Source: Pseudomonas reinekei (GTDB taxonomy: Bacteria; Pseudomonadota; Gammaproteobacteria; Pseudomonadales; Pseudomonadaceae). Taken from it: a stretch of 64,000 nt of DNA. Both the position numbers and the translations under genes were made by a program. The notes under the pieces are model-generated. The model was not told where the DNA came from, did no database searches, and saw nothing but the letters and a program-made list of their open reading frames with translations. How positions within the stretch are numbered: the stretch's first letter is position 1; each line of letters opens with the position of its first letter. Positions 33,667 to 43,315 of this stretch are shown here, in pieces. The stretch is from positions 1 through 64,000 of the forward strand of contig NZ_MSTQ01000019.1 of assembly GCF_001945365.1 (NCBI RefSeq). Reading direction: 5' to 3'.

Positions 33667-34320
33667 ATGCAGGCAACCTCCACCGTCCATTCGGATACCA
33701 TCTCCCCGAAAGCCAGAATGGTTGTCGCCGGAGCACGTGAGATTTTCTTGGCACACGGTTTCAGCGCAGCCACTACCGACATGATTCAACGTGCTGCCGG
33801 CGTATCAAAGTCCACCGTGTACGCGTATTACCCTACGAAAGAGAAGCTATTCGAAGCTGTCGTGGAAGCAGAGTGTGAAGCGGCGATCCAAGCAGTGCAC
33901 TCGGTGGCTATGCACCTGAATGACTTGCGTGACGTGTTGTCGACTCTAGCCCGAGCCTATATGACGATATTTCTGTCACCGTCGGGCTTAGCACTTTTTC
34001 GGGCAATAATCGGTGAAGCACCTAGGTTTCCGCAGTTAGCCCGCCATTTTTACTTGGTCGGGCCGAGTTCTATGAATAATCTAGTTGCACAGCACATCGA
34101 ACGATCTACTCGGATTGGAGAATTAGATGTCAGTAGCGTGGGACTTGAAACAGCAGCCAGTATCTTTACAAATTTGGTGCGCTCGGAAGCACAGATGCAA
34201 TGCTTGACCCATCCGGGATCAGTTCCTTCCGCCGCGCAACAGGATCAATGGATTAATACTGCTGTCGTCACATTTCTTCGTGCATTTGGCACCTCGAATT
34301 TCAATGCAGGTAAGGCTTGA
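33667..34320 (+). CDS. TetR-family repressor of the EmrAB-like operon
   Basis: This 217-residue protein has an N-terminal HTH (AREIFLAHGFSAATTDMIQRAAGVSKSTVYAYYPTKEKLFEAVV, about 24-66) of the TetR type and a helical ligand-binding C-terminal domain (TetR_C, AefR-like). It is divergent from the efflux operon, so local control is the likely role, with a drug or metabolite as ligand. The first ATG gives 17 residues before the HTH, normal for the family. It is not fused to anything. Confidence 0.9.
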   Translation: MQATSTVHSDTISPKARMVVAGAREIFLAHGFSAATTDMIQRAAGVSKSTVYAYYPTKEKLFEAVVEAECEAAIQAVHSVAMHLNDLRDVLSTLARAYMTIFLSPSGLALFRAIIGEAPRFPQLARHFYLVGPSSMNNLVAQHIERSTRIGELDVSSVGLETAASIFTNLVRSEAQMQCLTHPGSVPSAAQQDQWINTAVVTFLRAFGTSNFNAGKA

Positions 34321-34754
34321 CCGCCCAAGTCAAACGTTACTGGGCAGGCAGTAAAAATATATTAGGCTGGTCCCACGGCCATCAATATGACGCTGAATCT
34401 GGCGTTCACATTCCAAAGCATTTTAAACAGATGGAAGTTATGAAAACAAAAGGAAAAGGAATTTCGCTGGATTCAAATAAAGCGGAAAGAGGTTGTTCAG
34501 TAACAACAGCCATTGACCCGACAGCAAGTTCTAATGACTCCAAATATCCCCGTGGTTTCCTTTCGCCAGCCACCTATACGTACGTATAGTCGCACATGAA
34601 TAGCAAATGTGTATGCTTAGACAATGGTCTCGCGGATAGTACACACACCCTAGATTCTGCCATGCCTTCAGGCACGACTGACTCGGCCAAATCTTTGAAA
34701 TTCGAAACACAATACTTATTCCAATATTTTTAGAAAAAAGTGGACGGTTAAAGT
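34321..34754. other. AT-rich intergenic stretch
   Basis: No supported gene; a 90-codon plus frame (34317-34589) has neither ribosome site nor protein-like composition. It presumably carries the promoter of the FlxA-like gene near its right end. Confidence 0.4.
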
Positions 34755-35258
34755 ATGAGCACCCTAACGCTGATTTCGATGACCAACCCTGCGCATCACT
34801 CAAGCCGGGATCTTCATTTGAACATTCCTGTGCAAAGTGCTCCCACGAGTGAAGTGGGTAGCGATGCGCCTTCGAATGTTCGCGAAGGGGTCAAAGTCAG
34901 TATTTCAATTGATGGACGAAGCCTTTCAGAATCTGCAAAAAGCTCTAATCATTCTTCTGAAACGGACCAAGCTAAGATGCTTGAAAAAATTCGCGAACGG
35001 ATTAAGGAAATACAAGAGCAGATTCAAGAACAACAGGCTCAGCTTCAGGCTATTCAAATGAATCGTAACCTGACGAATGAGCAAAAGGCGCAGCGCGTAA
35101 GTGAGATAAATCAACAACTGGCAAGCCTTAATAGCGAGCTTACTAGCGCTACAGCTCAGCTACTGGAAACTTTGAGAGGGAAACCGAAAATTGCCGGTGC
35201 GGAAGGAGTGCAGCCGATGCCTTACGTAAAACACGATGTAGAAACACCTACTGCTTAG
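34755..35258 (+). CDS. FlxA-like coiled-coil protein
   Basis: This 167-residue protein has a Ser/His/Pro-rich N-terminal 65 residues and a strong heptad region at about 70-140 (KIRERIKEIQEQIQEQQAQLQ... then EINQQLASLNSELTSATAQL), the profile of FlxA-like proteins. There is no signal peptide or membrane helix. FlxA in E. coli is FliA-controlled and of unclear function; whether this one is linked to flagella is not shown. It lies just upstream of the giant kinase gene, separated by 244 bases. Confidence 0.7.
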   Translation: MSTLTLISMTNPAHHSSRDLHLNIPVQSAPTSEVGSDAPSNVREGVKVSISIDGRSLSESAKSSNHSSETDQAKMLEKIRERIKEIQEQIQEQQAQLQAIQMNRNLTNEQKAQRVSEINQQLASLNSELTSATAQLLETLRGKPKIAGAEGVQPMPYVKHDVETPTA

Positions 35259-35502
35259 GACATTACCGTGGGGTATTGAGCGCATGGCGCTTAGCACCTA
35301 TATGGTGCAGTTATAGCTAAGTCTTGGATGCGTTCGACTGATAAATATAACTTCGACGGCCAAATTTTTCGTCCTCGTTTGTGCCTGACTTAGACGTAAA
35401 TAATCATCAAAGTTATATTCCTGAATCCGACAGCGTGTCATTAGCGTAGCGTCTGAGCGTAACTGATCACCTCCGATTATAGTTAGACTATTGGATAGAA
35501 GT

Positions 35503-38500
35503 ATGCAGATATTATGGGACGATGGTGAGCGTGTCCTCTGCCGGCGGTCGCGTCCACATCTTGGCGGTAGTATCCTAATTGCCCGTACCTCCGCTGAACA
35601 CCCCCTGCCTGAAAGCCTAAATCGACTCAATCATGAATTTGGCTTTAAGGACGAACTAAGTAGTGAATGGGCAGCGAGACCTCTTGAATTATCTCGTGAA
35701 GACGGTAGGACAGTACTTTTACTCGAAGATCCTGGCGGTGAAATACTAGCGGGACTGCTCGTTGCGCCTATGGAGACCGCTCGGTTTTTGCGCTGGGCTA
35801 TCAGGATAGTCGTCGCGCTTCGCAAGCTTCATCAAAGCGGGCTGATCCATAAGGACATAAAGCCTGCGCACATTTTAGTGAACTGCTTGGATGGACAAGT
35901 TCGCTTCACTGGCTTTGGGCTCGCCTCGCGCCTGGTCCGCCAACGGAAGGTATTAGAACCAGTAGAAACGATTGCTGGCACGCTCGCGTACATGGCGCCC
36001 GAGCAGACAGGCCGGATGAATCGATCAATTGATTCGCGCAGTGATCTTTACTCGCTCGGTGTCACGCTCTATCAAATGCTAACCGGCTCATTGCCATTCA
36101 CCGCGTCCGATCCAATGGAGTGGGTGCACAGCCATATTGCTCGTAATCCAGCTGCACCGCGCCTACGGGTTGGAACCGTACCGGAGATGCTGTCGCGGAT
36201 TGTCATGAAGTTGCTGGCTAAAACCGCGGAGGATCGTTACCAAACGGCCGCTGGTTTGGAGCAAGATCTGCGCCGGTGTCAAGACGAATGGCAACAACAG
36301 CAAAGTATTCATGAGTTTACGTTGGATGAATACGGTGCATCCGACCAGTTGCTGATTCCCGAAAAACTTTATGGCCGCGAAGACGATGTCGGCAGTCTAC
36401 GCGTGGCTTTTGAGCGACTTGTCCGAAGTAGTATTCCGGAGTTGTTGTTGGTTTCCGGTTACTCAGGTATGGGCAAATCTTCAGTAGTATACGAACTTCA
36501 AAAATCCTTAATCCCCAACTACGGATTTTTCGCTGCTGGCAAGTTCGATCAGTATAAGCGAGACATCCCTTATTCAACAATTGCCCAAGCGTTCCAAAGC
36601 CTTATTCGCACGCTATTAGGTAAGAGTGACGCGGAACTGAAAATTTGGCGCGACTCACTTTTAAATGCACTAGGTGATAATGCAGGGCTCATTACCGATC
36701 TCATTCCTGAGCTAAAGCTAATAATTGGCGTGCCACCCGCGATACCGGAGCTCGAACCGCAACAGGCTCAACGTCGCTTCCTCTTTGTATTTAGAAGGTT
36801 TATAGGAGTATTCGCGCGACCGGAACACCCGCTTGTATTATTCCTCGATGACCTCCAGTGGCTGGACGCTGCGACTCTAAACTTGATTGAAGATCTGCTG
36901 ACCAGCCCAGACATTCGCAATCTTATGTTGATTGGTGCGTATCGCAATAACGAGGTCGATGTAACTCATTCTTTGACGTCTAAACTTGAAGCAATACGCA
37001 GCACTGGTGTCAGGATCGATGAAATCGTTCTTGCGCCGCTTACCAGGTCGCACGTCGAGCAGTTGCTGATGGAATCATTGCGTAGCGATCTGAAAAGTAT
37101 CGAGCCGTTGGCTGAGCTAGTGCTGACCAAGACGGCAGGTAACCCTTATTTCGTCATTCGGTTTCTACATGCATTGGTCGACGAGTCACTTCTGGTCTTT
37201 GATCATGATGCTCGGCGTTGGTGTTGGGACACGAATCGCATCCATGCCAAAGGCTATACCGATAACATTGTTGACTTGATGATCGGCAAGCTGACACGGT
37301 TACCAGATGGGACACAACAGGCTCTGCATCAATTGGCTTGTTTGGGCAGCGTAGCCGAGGTTGCCGTCCTTTCGACAGTCCTGGATCTGCATCCAACGAA
37401 CGTTCATGCAGCGTTGGGGGAAGCGGTCAAGCAGGAGCTTATCGAGCGCCGGGGGGACCTATACGCATTCTCTCACGATCGTGTTCATGAGGCCGCGTAT
37501 CTACTGACCTCCGAATCTGTGCGCGTGCAGACACACCTACGGATCGGCCGCCTGCTTGCAGTGCAAATCCCGACTGAAAACCGCGAGGAAGCAATTTTCG
37601 AAATCGCTAGCCAATTCAATCGCGGCGCCCTCCTTATCACTGAGCGGGATGAGCGCGAGCAACTTGCGCAATTCAACCTTATAGCCGGCCAACGCGCCAA
37701 GGAGTCAACTGCATACGCCTCCGCACTAAACTATTTCTCCATTGGCATTCGGTCTCTAGACGAGGATTGCTGGGAGCATCAGCATGAATTGGCTTTCGCA
37801 TTGGAGTCAGGTCGCGCGTTGTGTGAATTCCTGACAGGACAAATTTCGGTCGCGGAAGAGAGGCTGAAGAGGTTATTGGCTCATGCGAGAACGATGTGCG
37901 AACGCACGTTAATCGCCTGCCTACAAGTAGACGTCTATCTGGTACTCAATCAAAGTCATAGCGCCGTCGCTGTTTGCCTCGATTTCCTTCGCCATCTTGG
38001 CATCGATTGGTCACCTCACCCTACCAGCGATCAGGTGAGACGAGAATACAATCAGATATGGCCTACTCTCGGAGAGCGGAGCATTGAGGCGCTCATCGAG
38101 ATGCCCCCGATGACTGACGAGAAGGCTCTGTCAACGATCGAAGCACTGACTACCCTTTTCTCTCCTGCTTTACATACAGATCCAAACCTTGCTTGCCTGA
38201 CGATTTGCAAAGCAATCAACCTGAGCCTGGAGTACGGAAACGGCGACGCTTCGTGCGTGGCATACGCGAATATTCCCCGAATCGCCGGTCGCCTTTTCAA
38301 TAACTATCAGGATGGATTCCGTTTCGGCGAGCTCGGATGCGAACTAGTTGAGCGGCGTAACCTAGAACGTTACAAAGCCCGCACGTATCTCTCTTACGCT
38401 CTATTCGTCGAGCGTTGGGCGCAACCTATTCGGTCTTGCGGTCTTCAGATGCAGCAGGCCTTCGAGGCGGCGACCAGGAGCGGTGACGTTGCGTTCGGCG

Positions 38501-40998
38501 CGTTCACTTGCAACAGCTTAGTCTCCAACCTGTTATTTATTGGTGAGTCGCTGATTGAGGTGCAAAGTGAAGCCGAGCGTGGCTTGGCTCATGCCAGAAA
38601 GGTGAATTTTGGGCTGGTCATCGACTTTATCGAAAACCAGCTTGCGTTCATTCGAATGCTTCGCGGCGTGACACCCACCTTTGGTTATCTGGAGGATGCG
38701 AAGTTCGGTGAATCCCGTACTGAAAGCCGTCTGGATAAAAGCTCTCAACTGTACTCATGCTGGTATTGGACGCGGAAGTTGCAGGCGAGGTTTTTCGATG
38801 GCCAGTACGCAGAGGCCCTTGAGGCTGCCTCTCATGCACAAAAGCTGATCTGGACCTCCCATTCGTTTTTGGAGGAAGCAGAATGCTATTTCTATGAAGC
38901 GCTGGCACGAGCGGCTCTTTGCGACACTGCGTCACCTGCCGAGCGATCTCGACATCTGAAGATTATTGCAGAGCACCACGAAGAATTACGTGTATGGGAG
39001 AACCTTTGCGCAGAGAATTTCGCGAGCTATTCGGCGTTGATCAGAGCAGAAATTGCCCGCATAAAAGGTCGCAGGATGAATGCCGAGCATCTCTACGAGC
39101 AGGCAATAGAGTCGGCACAGAATAGCGGGTTCGTGCATATCGAAGCGTTGGCCAATGAGCTTGCATCTCGACATTACGAAGCGCGCGGCTTGACCAAGAT
39201 TGCTCGACTTTACATGCAGGATGCCCGTTTCGGATATCGACGTTGGGGCGCCGACGGCAAGGCACGGCAGCTAGAGAAAAAGTATCCGTTCCTGAGGGTG
39301 GAAGATCCGACGACCAGCCCGACTACCACCACTGCAACTCATGTTGAACAACTCGATCTTGCGACTGTACTTAGGGTGTCCAAAGCTGTTTCAGGCAATA
39401 TAGTTTTGGAGAAGTTAATTGATACCGTTATGCGCACGGCTATCGAGCAGGCAGGAGCTGAACGCGGCCTGTTAATTCTCTCGAACGATGGGGATTATCG
39501 AATTGTCGCGCAGGCAAAAGCTGGCGACACTTCGACCCTTTTGCAACTGCGAGATGTACCAGTGAGCGCGAGCCTGCTACCCGAGTCGATTCTCTTCCAC
39601 GTCTTACGTACAGGGGAGAGCGTGGTGATCGATGATGCGCTAGCGGAGGCTTCGTATGCCGCGGTCACCTACATCCGTGAACATCGCATCCGTTCGATTC
39701 TTTGCCTGCCACTGATGAACCACTCAAAGCTCACGGGGGCGTTGTATTTAGAAAACAGCCTGACAGCACGGGCATTCAGTGGCTCTCGTATCGCAGTGCT
39801 TAAACTAGTGGTTTCTCAGGCAGCAATATCGCTTGAAAACGCGCGCTTGTACCGCGAAATTGCTGAACGTGAAGCGAAAATTCGTCGCCTGGTAGACTCC
39901 AATATCATCGGAATTCTGTTCTGGACAATTGCGGGCGACATCATTGAGGCCAACGACGCTTTTCTTCAGATGGTGGGGTACGAGCGTGAGGACGTCAATT
40001 TTGGACGTGTCTGCTGGAAAGATCTGACGCCGCCAGAGTTTCGTGAGGTGAGTGAAAACTCTATGTTGGACGCCGTGCAGTCTGGCCGTGCCCAATCCTT
40101 CGAAAAGGAATACATCAGGAAAGATGGCAGCCGAGTGCCAGTTATCGTTGGCCTGGCAATGCTCGAAGCAAGTCGAATTGAGGGTGTGGCATTCGTAATG
40201 GACCTCACCGATCGGAAGAGAGCTGAAGAAAAAGTCCACGAGGGCGAGCGGCGCTATCGCGATGTTCAGAATGAGTTAGCTCATGCCAACCGGGTCGCGA
40301 CTATGGGGCAGCTCGCTGCTTCAATAGCTCATGAGGTTAGTCAGCCCATTGCTGCAACTTTGATGAATGGCCACGCGGCACTACGTTGGCTGAAGGCGCA
40401 ACCACCAGAGATTGGAGAGGCAGAGCAGGTACTTATTCGTCTGGTGACCGATGCAAATCGAGCAGCTGACGTTTTAGATCGAATTCGGTCCCACATCCGA
40501 AAAACCCCACCGCAAAAATCGTCAGTGGATATAAATGCTTTGATTCGCGAGATGGTGGATTTTACTCATGGCGAAGCGACTAAAGGGGAGGTCACGGTCG
40601 ACATTGCACTGGCTCTAGAATTGCCACATGTGGAGGCTGATCGCGTTGAACTGCAGCAAGTCTTGCTCAACCTAATAGTCAATGCAATTGAGGCGATGAG
40701 AGCGGTCACTGATGGCGTGCGACAATTGCATATCAGTACGTCACAGGATGAAACTGGTGGCATTCTTGTACAGGTATCTGACTCAGGACCAGGTTTTTCT
40801 ACGGAGCGAACGGAGCAAGTATTCACTGCTTTTTTCACCACTAAAGACACAGGTCTAGGAATGGGGCTGTCCATTTGTCGCTCAATTATCGAAGGACTTG
40901 GTGGCAAACTGTGGGGAAGTGGAAATCGCCCACGCGGGGCGATTGTCCAATTCACCATACCCAATGAACAGCACAAACTCCAAGGTGACCGAAATTAA
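35503..40998 (+). CDS. Giant hybrid: Ser/Thr-kinase-like + AAA ATPase + GAF + PAS + sensor histidine kinase
   Basis: About 1831 residues from ATG 35503. Domains in order: kinase-like (about 1-260) with HKDIKPAHILV near 115, GTLAYMAPEQTGR and SDLYSLGVTLY, but with GFGLAS in place of DFG and no clear Gly loop or VAIK Lys; an AAA/STAND ATPase with Walker A SGYSGMGKSS near 318 and Walker B LVLFLDDLQW near 445; a helical TPR-like middle; GAF (about 1290-1445); PAS (about 1460-1570); HisKA with AHEVSQP (His near 1609); and HATPase with N-box LIVNAIEAM, DSGPGFS and GLGMGLS. It is cytoplasmic. Gly-Phe-Gly in this slot is usual in this family. It faces a receiver gene that ends 57 bases away. Confidence 0.88.
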   Translation: MQILWDDGERVLCRRSRPHLGGSILIARTSAEHPLPESLNRLNHEFGFKDELSSEWAARPLELSREDGRTVLLLEDPGGEILAGLLVAPMETARFLRWAIRIVVALRKLHQSGLIHKDIKPAHILVNCLDGQVRFTGFGLASRLVRQRKVLEPVETIAGTLAYMAPEQTGRMNRSIDSRSDLYSLGVTLYQMLTGSLPFTASDPMEWVHSHIARNPAAPRLRVGTVPEMLSRIVMKLLAKTAEDRYQTAAGLEQDLRRCQDEWQQQQSIHEFTLDEYGASDQLLIPEKLYGREDDVGSLRVAFERLVRSSIPELLLVSGYSGMGKSSVVYELQKSLIPNYGFFAAGKFDQYKRDIPYSTIAQAFQSLIRTLLGKSDAELKIWRDSLLNALGDNAGLITDLIPELKLIIGVPPAIPELEPQQAQRRFLFVFRRFIGVFARPEHPLVLFLDDLQWLDAATLNLIEDLLTSPDIRNLMLIGAYRNNEVDVTHSLTSKLEAIRSTGVRIDEIVLAPLTRSHVEQLLMESLRSDLKSIEPLAELVLTKTAGNPYFVIRFLHALVDESLLVFDHDARRWCWDTNRIHAKGYTDNIVDLMIGKLTRLPDGTQQALHQLACLGSVAEVAVLSTVLDLHPTNVHAALGEAVKQELIERRGDLYAFSHDRVHEAAYLLTSESVRVQTHLRIGRLLAVQIPTENREEAIFEIASQFNRGALLITERDEREQLAQFNLIAGQRAKESTAYASALNYFSIGIRSLDEDCWEHQHELAFALESGRALCEFLTGQISVAEERLKRLLAHARTMCERTLIACLQVDVYLVLNQSHSAVAVCLDFLRHLGIDWSPHPTSDQVRREYNQIWPTLGERSIEALIEMPPMTDEKALSTIEALTTLFSPALHTDPNLACLTICKAINLSLEYGNGDASCVAYANIPRIAGRLFNNYQDGFRFGELGCELVERRNLERYKARTYLSYALFVERWAQPIRSCGLQMQQAFEAATRSGDVAFGAFTCNSLVSNLLFIGESLIEVQSEAERGLAHARKVNFGLVIDFIENQLAFIRMLRGVTPTFGYLEDAKFGESRTESRLDKSSQLYSCWYWTRKLQARFFDGQYAEALEAASHAQKLIWTSHSFLEEAECYFYEALARAALCDTASPAERSRHLKIIAEHHEELRVWENLCAENFASYSALIRAEIARIKGRRMNAEHLYEQAIESAQNSGFVHIEALANELASRHYEARGLTKIARLYMQDARFGYRRWGADGKARQLEKKYPFLRVEDPTTSPTTTTATHVEQLDLATVLRVSKAVSGNIVLEKLIDTVMRTAIEQAGAERGLLILSNDGDYRIVAQAKAGDTSTLLQLRDVPVSASLLPESILFHVLRTGESVVIDDALAEASYAAVTYIREHRIRSILCLPLMNHSKLTGALYLENSLTARAFSGSRIAVLKLVVSQAAISLENARLYREIAEREAKIRRLVDSNIIGILFWTIAGDIIEANDAFLQMVGYEREDVNFGRVCWKDLTPPEFREVSENSMLDAVQSGRAQSFEKEYIRKDGSRVPVIVGLAMLEASRIEGVAFVMDLTDRKRAEEKVHEGERRYRDVQNELAHANRVATMGQLAASIAHEVSQPIAATLMNGHAALRWLKAQPPEIGEAEQVLIRLVTDANRAADVLDRIRSHIRKTPPQKSSVDINALIREMVDFTHGEATKGEVTVDIALALELPHVEADRVELQQVLLNLIVNAIEAMRAVTDGVRQLHISTSQDETGGILVQVSDSGPGFSTERTEQVFTAFFTTKDTGLGMGLSICRSIIEGLGGKLWGSGNRPRGAIVQFTIPNEQHKLQGDRN

Positions 40999-41011
40999 AA
41001 TTAACTAGCTC

Positions 41012-41058
41012 TTAGTATCAAATTCAAATCTGATGCCAGATGAAAGATTTGATACTAA
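41012..41058. terminator. Inverted repeat between convergent kinase and receiver genes
   Basis: TTAGTATCAAAT (41012-41023) and ATTTGATACTAA (41047-41058) are perfect 12-base arms around a 23-base loop. The right arm contains the receiver gene's stop codon. Its position between converging genes suggests a two-way transcription stop, though no T-run follows. Confidence 0.5.
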
Positions 41059-41438
41059 CCTAGAAGGGCAACTTCTATGTGGTAAAAAAGTTGCTCTGGA
41101 TCAAAGGGTTTAGTTAAGCACGCAATAAGTTTAGGAGTATGAGCGTTCAGGTGGGGCGCGGCAGCTGGGTGAGCGGTGATGAAGATGGTGGGGATGCAAA
41201 AACCCATCGCGAGCAATCGTGTATGCATCTCGACTCCGTTCATACCCGGCATCTGGATATCGGAAATCAAGCATTGAGTTTCAGCCAAGTCGCTCGCGTT
41301 CAAAAAATCTAACGCGCAACTATAGGTTTGGGGTTTATAGCCGCAAGATCTTAATAAGCTTTTTAGAGCATCACGAACATCTTTGTCATCATCGACTACA
41401 GCAACGATTGCCGCACACGCTTTATTATTTGGTGTCAT
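41055..41438 (-). CDS. Receiver-only response regulator (FixJ-type receiver)
   Basis: About 127 residues from ATG 41438 (GAGAAG six bases upstream). A single receiver domain is present: acidic pair VVDDDKDVRDAL near the N-terminus, phosphoacceptor in CLISDIQMPGMNGVE, the Thr/Ser position in IFITAHP, and the conserved Lys in CLTKPFDPEQL. There is no output domain after it. It lies convergent to the giant kinase, whose histidine kinase domain is the obvious partner. Action through protein-protein binding or phosphorelay is inferred. Confidence 0.88.
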   Translation of the reverse strand: MTPNNKACAAIVAVVDDDKDVRDALKSLLRSCGYKPQTYSCALDFLNASDLAETQCLISDIQMPGMNGVEMHTRLLAMGFCIPTIFITAHPAAAPHLNAHTPKLIACLTKPFDPEQLFYHIEVALLG

Positions 41439-41689
41439 TTTATCTTCTCGAGATATCACCTCTTATTTCTACCAAGATACCCGGTTTGGAGATTTAGAGA
41501 ATCATATCTCCGTATAGCTCTTAAAGATTTAAGTGTTTTTAGCGCACTGATAGTCATTCACATTTGTGCTGCTAGGCATTGAAACGCTTTTAAAGATTGT
41601 CTTTGAGGTCAAGGTGAATCACCCCCGAATTTCATAGACGCCTCTGTACCTTAAATTGAAGCCAAGTAGGAGTTGCCAAGAGCAACCCG

Positions 41690-41820
41690 ATCTACCCCGA
41701 AGAATTCAAAATCCATGCGGTCAATCAAGTGACCGATCAGAAGCTGCCTGTCGGCTGATGTAGCGCCCCGTGTCGACGTGTCGACGCATAAGAGCTTCGT
41801 TGGCGCATGGAATCCTGGCG
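41690..41820 (+). pseudogene. Remnant of an IS3-family transposase orfA
   Basis: Translation gives YPEEFKIHAVNQVTDQKLPV, then after a frameshift ADVAPRVDVSTHKSF. Both halves line up with the N-terminus of IS3-family OrfA proteins (pattern YPEEFKxQAVxQVTExGLPVADVAxRLGVSTHSLYxW). Stop codons interrupt it and the rest of the element is missing. The intact IS lies directly to its right. The remaining sequence from 41459 leftwards of the remnant holds no recognisable gene. Confidence 0.7.
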
Positions 41821-41890
41821 TTAAGGGCTATCGCGTCCGCTTAAAAATGATCTGACCCCGAAATGTTGGACATCAACATTGAGGGGTGTC

Positions 41891-42427
41891 ATGAAAAAGT
41901 ACACAGAGCAGGCGAAATTGTCGGTTGTTGAAGATTACTGTTCGGGTAACGCAGGTCACAGAGAGGTCGCGCATCGTCACGGGGTCAATGCTTCTTCGCT
42001 TCGAAAGTGGATTGCGGCATATCAGGCGCTTGGTGCCGCAGGCCTCAAAAGTAAGAGAAAGAAGAACTACAGCCCTGAGTTCAAGCTGAATGTATTGCAG
42101 CGCATGCGAGAGGAAGAGCTGTCCTATCGCCAAGTCGCTGCTCTGTTTGATATCCGGAAATCCGACATCATTGGCGAATGGGAGCGCAGGTATGATGAAG
42201 GCGGTTTGGAGGCCTTGTCCCGGCCGCCAGGAAGCGGACTTCACAAAAAAATGACAAACCCCATCCCGTCCATTCAGCTTGAATCTTCGGACGATGAAGC
42301 TCGTACGCGTGATGATTTGCTGGTCGAATTGAGCCAGTTGCGGATGGAAATTGCTTATTTAAAAAAGCTCGATGCCTTGGTTCAAGCGAAGGAACGAGCA
42401 GCGCAGCGGAAAAAGCGCAAATCGTGA
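41891..42427 (+). CDS. IS3-family transposase OrfA
   Basis: About 178 residues from ATG 41891. Two helix-turn-helix units (GHREVAHRHGVNASSLRKWI and YRQVAALFDIRKSDIIGEWERRY) give the DNA-end recognition domain, and a C-terminal leucine-zipper-like helix (LLVELSQLRMEIAYLKKLDALV) mediates dimerisation, as in IS150-type OrfA. It overlaps OrfB by four bases. The AAAAAG run shortly before the stop may allow a -1 frameshift giving the OrfAB fusion transposase. Confidence 0.88.
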   Translation: MKKYTEQAKLSVVEDYCSGNAGHREVAHRHGVNASSLRKWIAAYQALGAAGLKSKRKKNYSPEFKLNVLQRMREEELSYRQVAALFDIRKSDIIGEWERRYDEGGLEALSRPPGSGLHKKMTNPIPSIQLESSDDEARTRDDLLVELSQLRMEIAYLKKLDALVQAKERAAQRKKRKS

Positions 42428-43260
42428 TTGAACTGAGGCAGGAGCACCCTCTGGAAGGCCTTCTGAAATTGGCTGGCCTGGCCCGTAGCACTTTTTACTA
42501 TCAACAAAAGGTGCAGCAATCCGTTGATAAATACGCGGTGCTGAAGTCCAGAATTTGCTCAATTTTCGACGAGCACAAGGGCCGATATGGCTATCGCCGT
42601 ATCACTGCTGCCGTTCGGCGAGCTGGCCACCTCGTGAACCACAAGACTGTTCAGCGCCTCATGGGCGAGCTTCAGTTGAAAAGCCGTGTGCGCATAAAGA
42701 AATACCGGGCCTACAGAGGCGAAGAGGGTCAGGTAGCGCCGAACCTGCTGAAACGGAAGTTTGATGCCAAACGACCGAACCAGAAATGGGTAACCGATGT
42801 GACGGAGTTTCGGGTCGGTGGGCAGAAGCTTTATCTCTCGCCGATCCTTGACCTCTATAACGGCGAAATAATCGCCTTCAAGACCGCGAGGCGCCCGCTG
42901 TTCGACATGGTTGGTGCGATGCTACGGCAAGCTTTTGAGAGACTGCGGCCACGCGATAAACCAATCTTGCATTCCGACCAGGGATGGCAGTACCGGATGC
43001 CTATCTACCGCCGCGTGCTGAACGAGCGCGCGGTAAAGCCAAGCATGTCCCGCAAAGGAAATTGCTATGACAATGCGGCTATGGAGAGCTTTTTTGGCAC
43101 GTTGAAATCCGAGTTCTTTTACCTGAACAAATTCAATAGTCTCGATGAGCTTGAAGCAGGTATAGAGGGCTACATACACTACTACAATCATTCGCGAATC
43201 AGGCTGAAGCTAAGTGGCCTGAGCCCTGTGGAATACAGGACTCAAGCTCGGCGGGCATAG
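42424..43260 (+). CDS. IS3-family transposase OrfB (DDE integrase core)
   Basis: This 278-residue protein has the HTH_21 segment (HKGRYGYRRI) and the rve integrase core with the DDE triad: Asp in WVTDVTEF, Asp in LHSDQGWQY and Glu in ESFFGTLKSE. It lies in the -1 frame relative to OrfA. It is normally produced as a fusion by frameshifting, or from the overlapping GTG at 42424. No stop or frameshift interrupts it, so the element may still be active. Confidence 0.9.
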   Translation: MIELRQEHPLEGLLKLAGLARSTFYYQQKVQQSVDKYAVLKSRICSIFDEHKGRYGYRRITAAVRRAGHLVNHKTVQRLMGELQLKSRVRIKKYRAYRGEEGQVAPNLLKRKFDAKRPNQKWVTDVTEFRVGGQKLYLSPILDLYNGEIIAFKTARRPLFDMVGAMLRQAFERLRPRDKPILHSDQGWQYRMPIYRRVLNERAVKPSMSRKGNCYDNAAMESFFGTLKSEFFYLNKFNSLDELEAGIEGYIHYYNHSRIRLKLSGLSPVEYRTQARRA

Positions 43261-43315
43261 AAGGCGTCCAACATTTCGGGGTCAGATCAAAATACGCGGA
43301 CACCATCGCCCTTAA

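Larger units (their letters stand above)
41821..43315 (+). mobile_element. IS3-family insertion sequence (IS150-like)
   Basis: The core ends are a perfect 24-bp inverted repeat, TGATCTGACCCCGAAATGTT plus GGAC, at 41848-41871 and 43266-43289. Similarity between the two ends, inverted, continues outward for about 25 more bases with mismatches (TTAAGGGC at 41821 and its complement ending 43315). So the element is 1442 bp by the perfect ends or 1495 bp by the extended ends. AAA flanks both perfect ends as a possible 3-bp target duplication. It encodes OrfA and OrfB, both apparently intact. Confidence 0.85.

Noticed and set aside
34317..34589. 90-codon plus frame after the TetR gene
   Set aside because: Starts on the TetR stop codon but lacks any recognisable fold and ribosome site.
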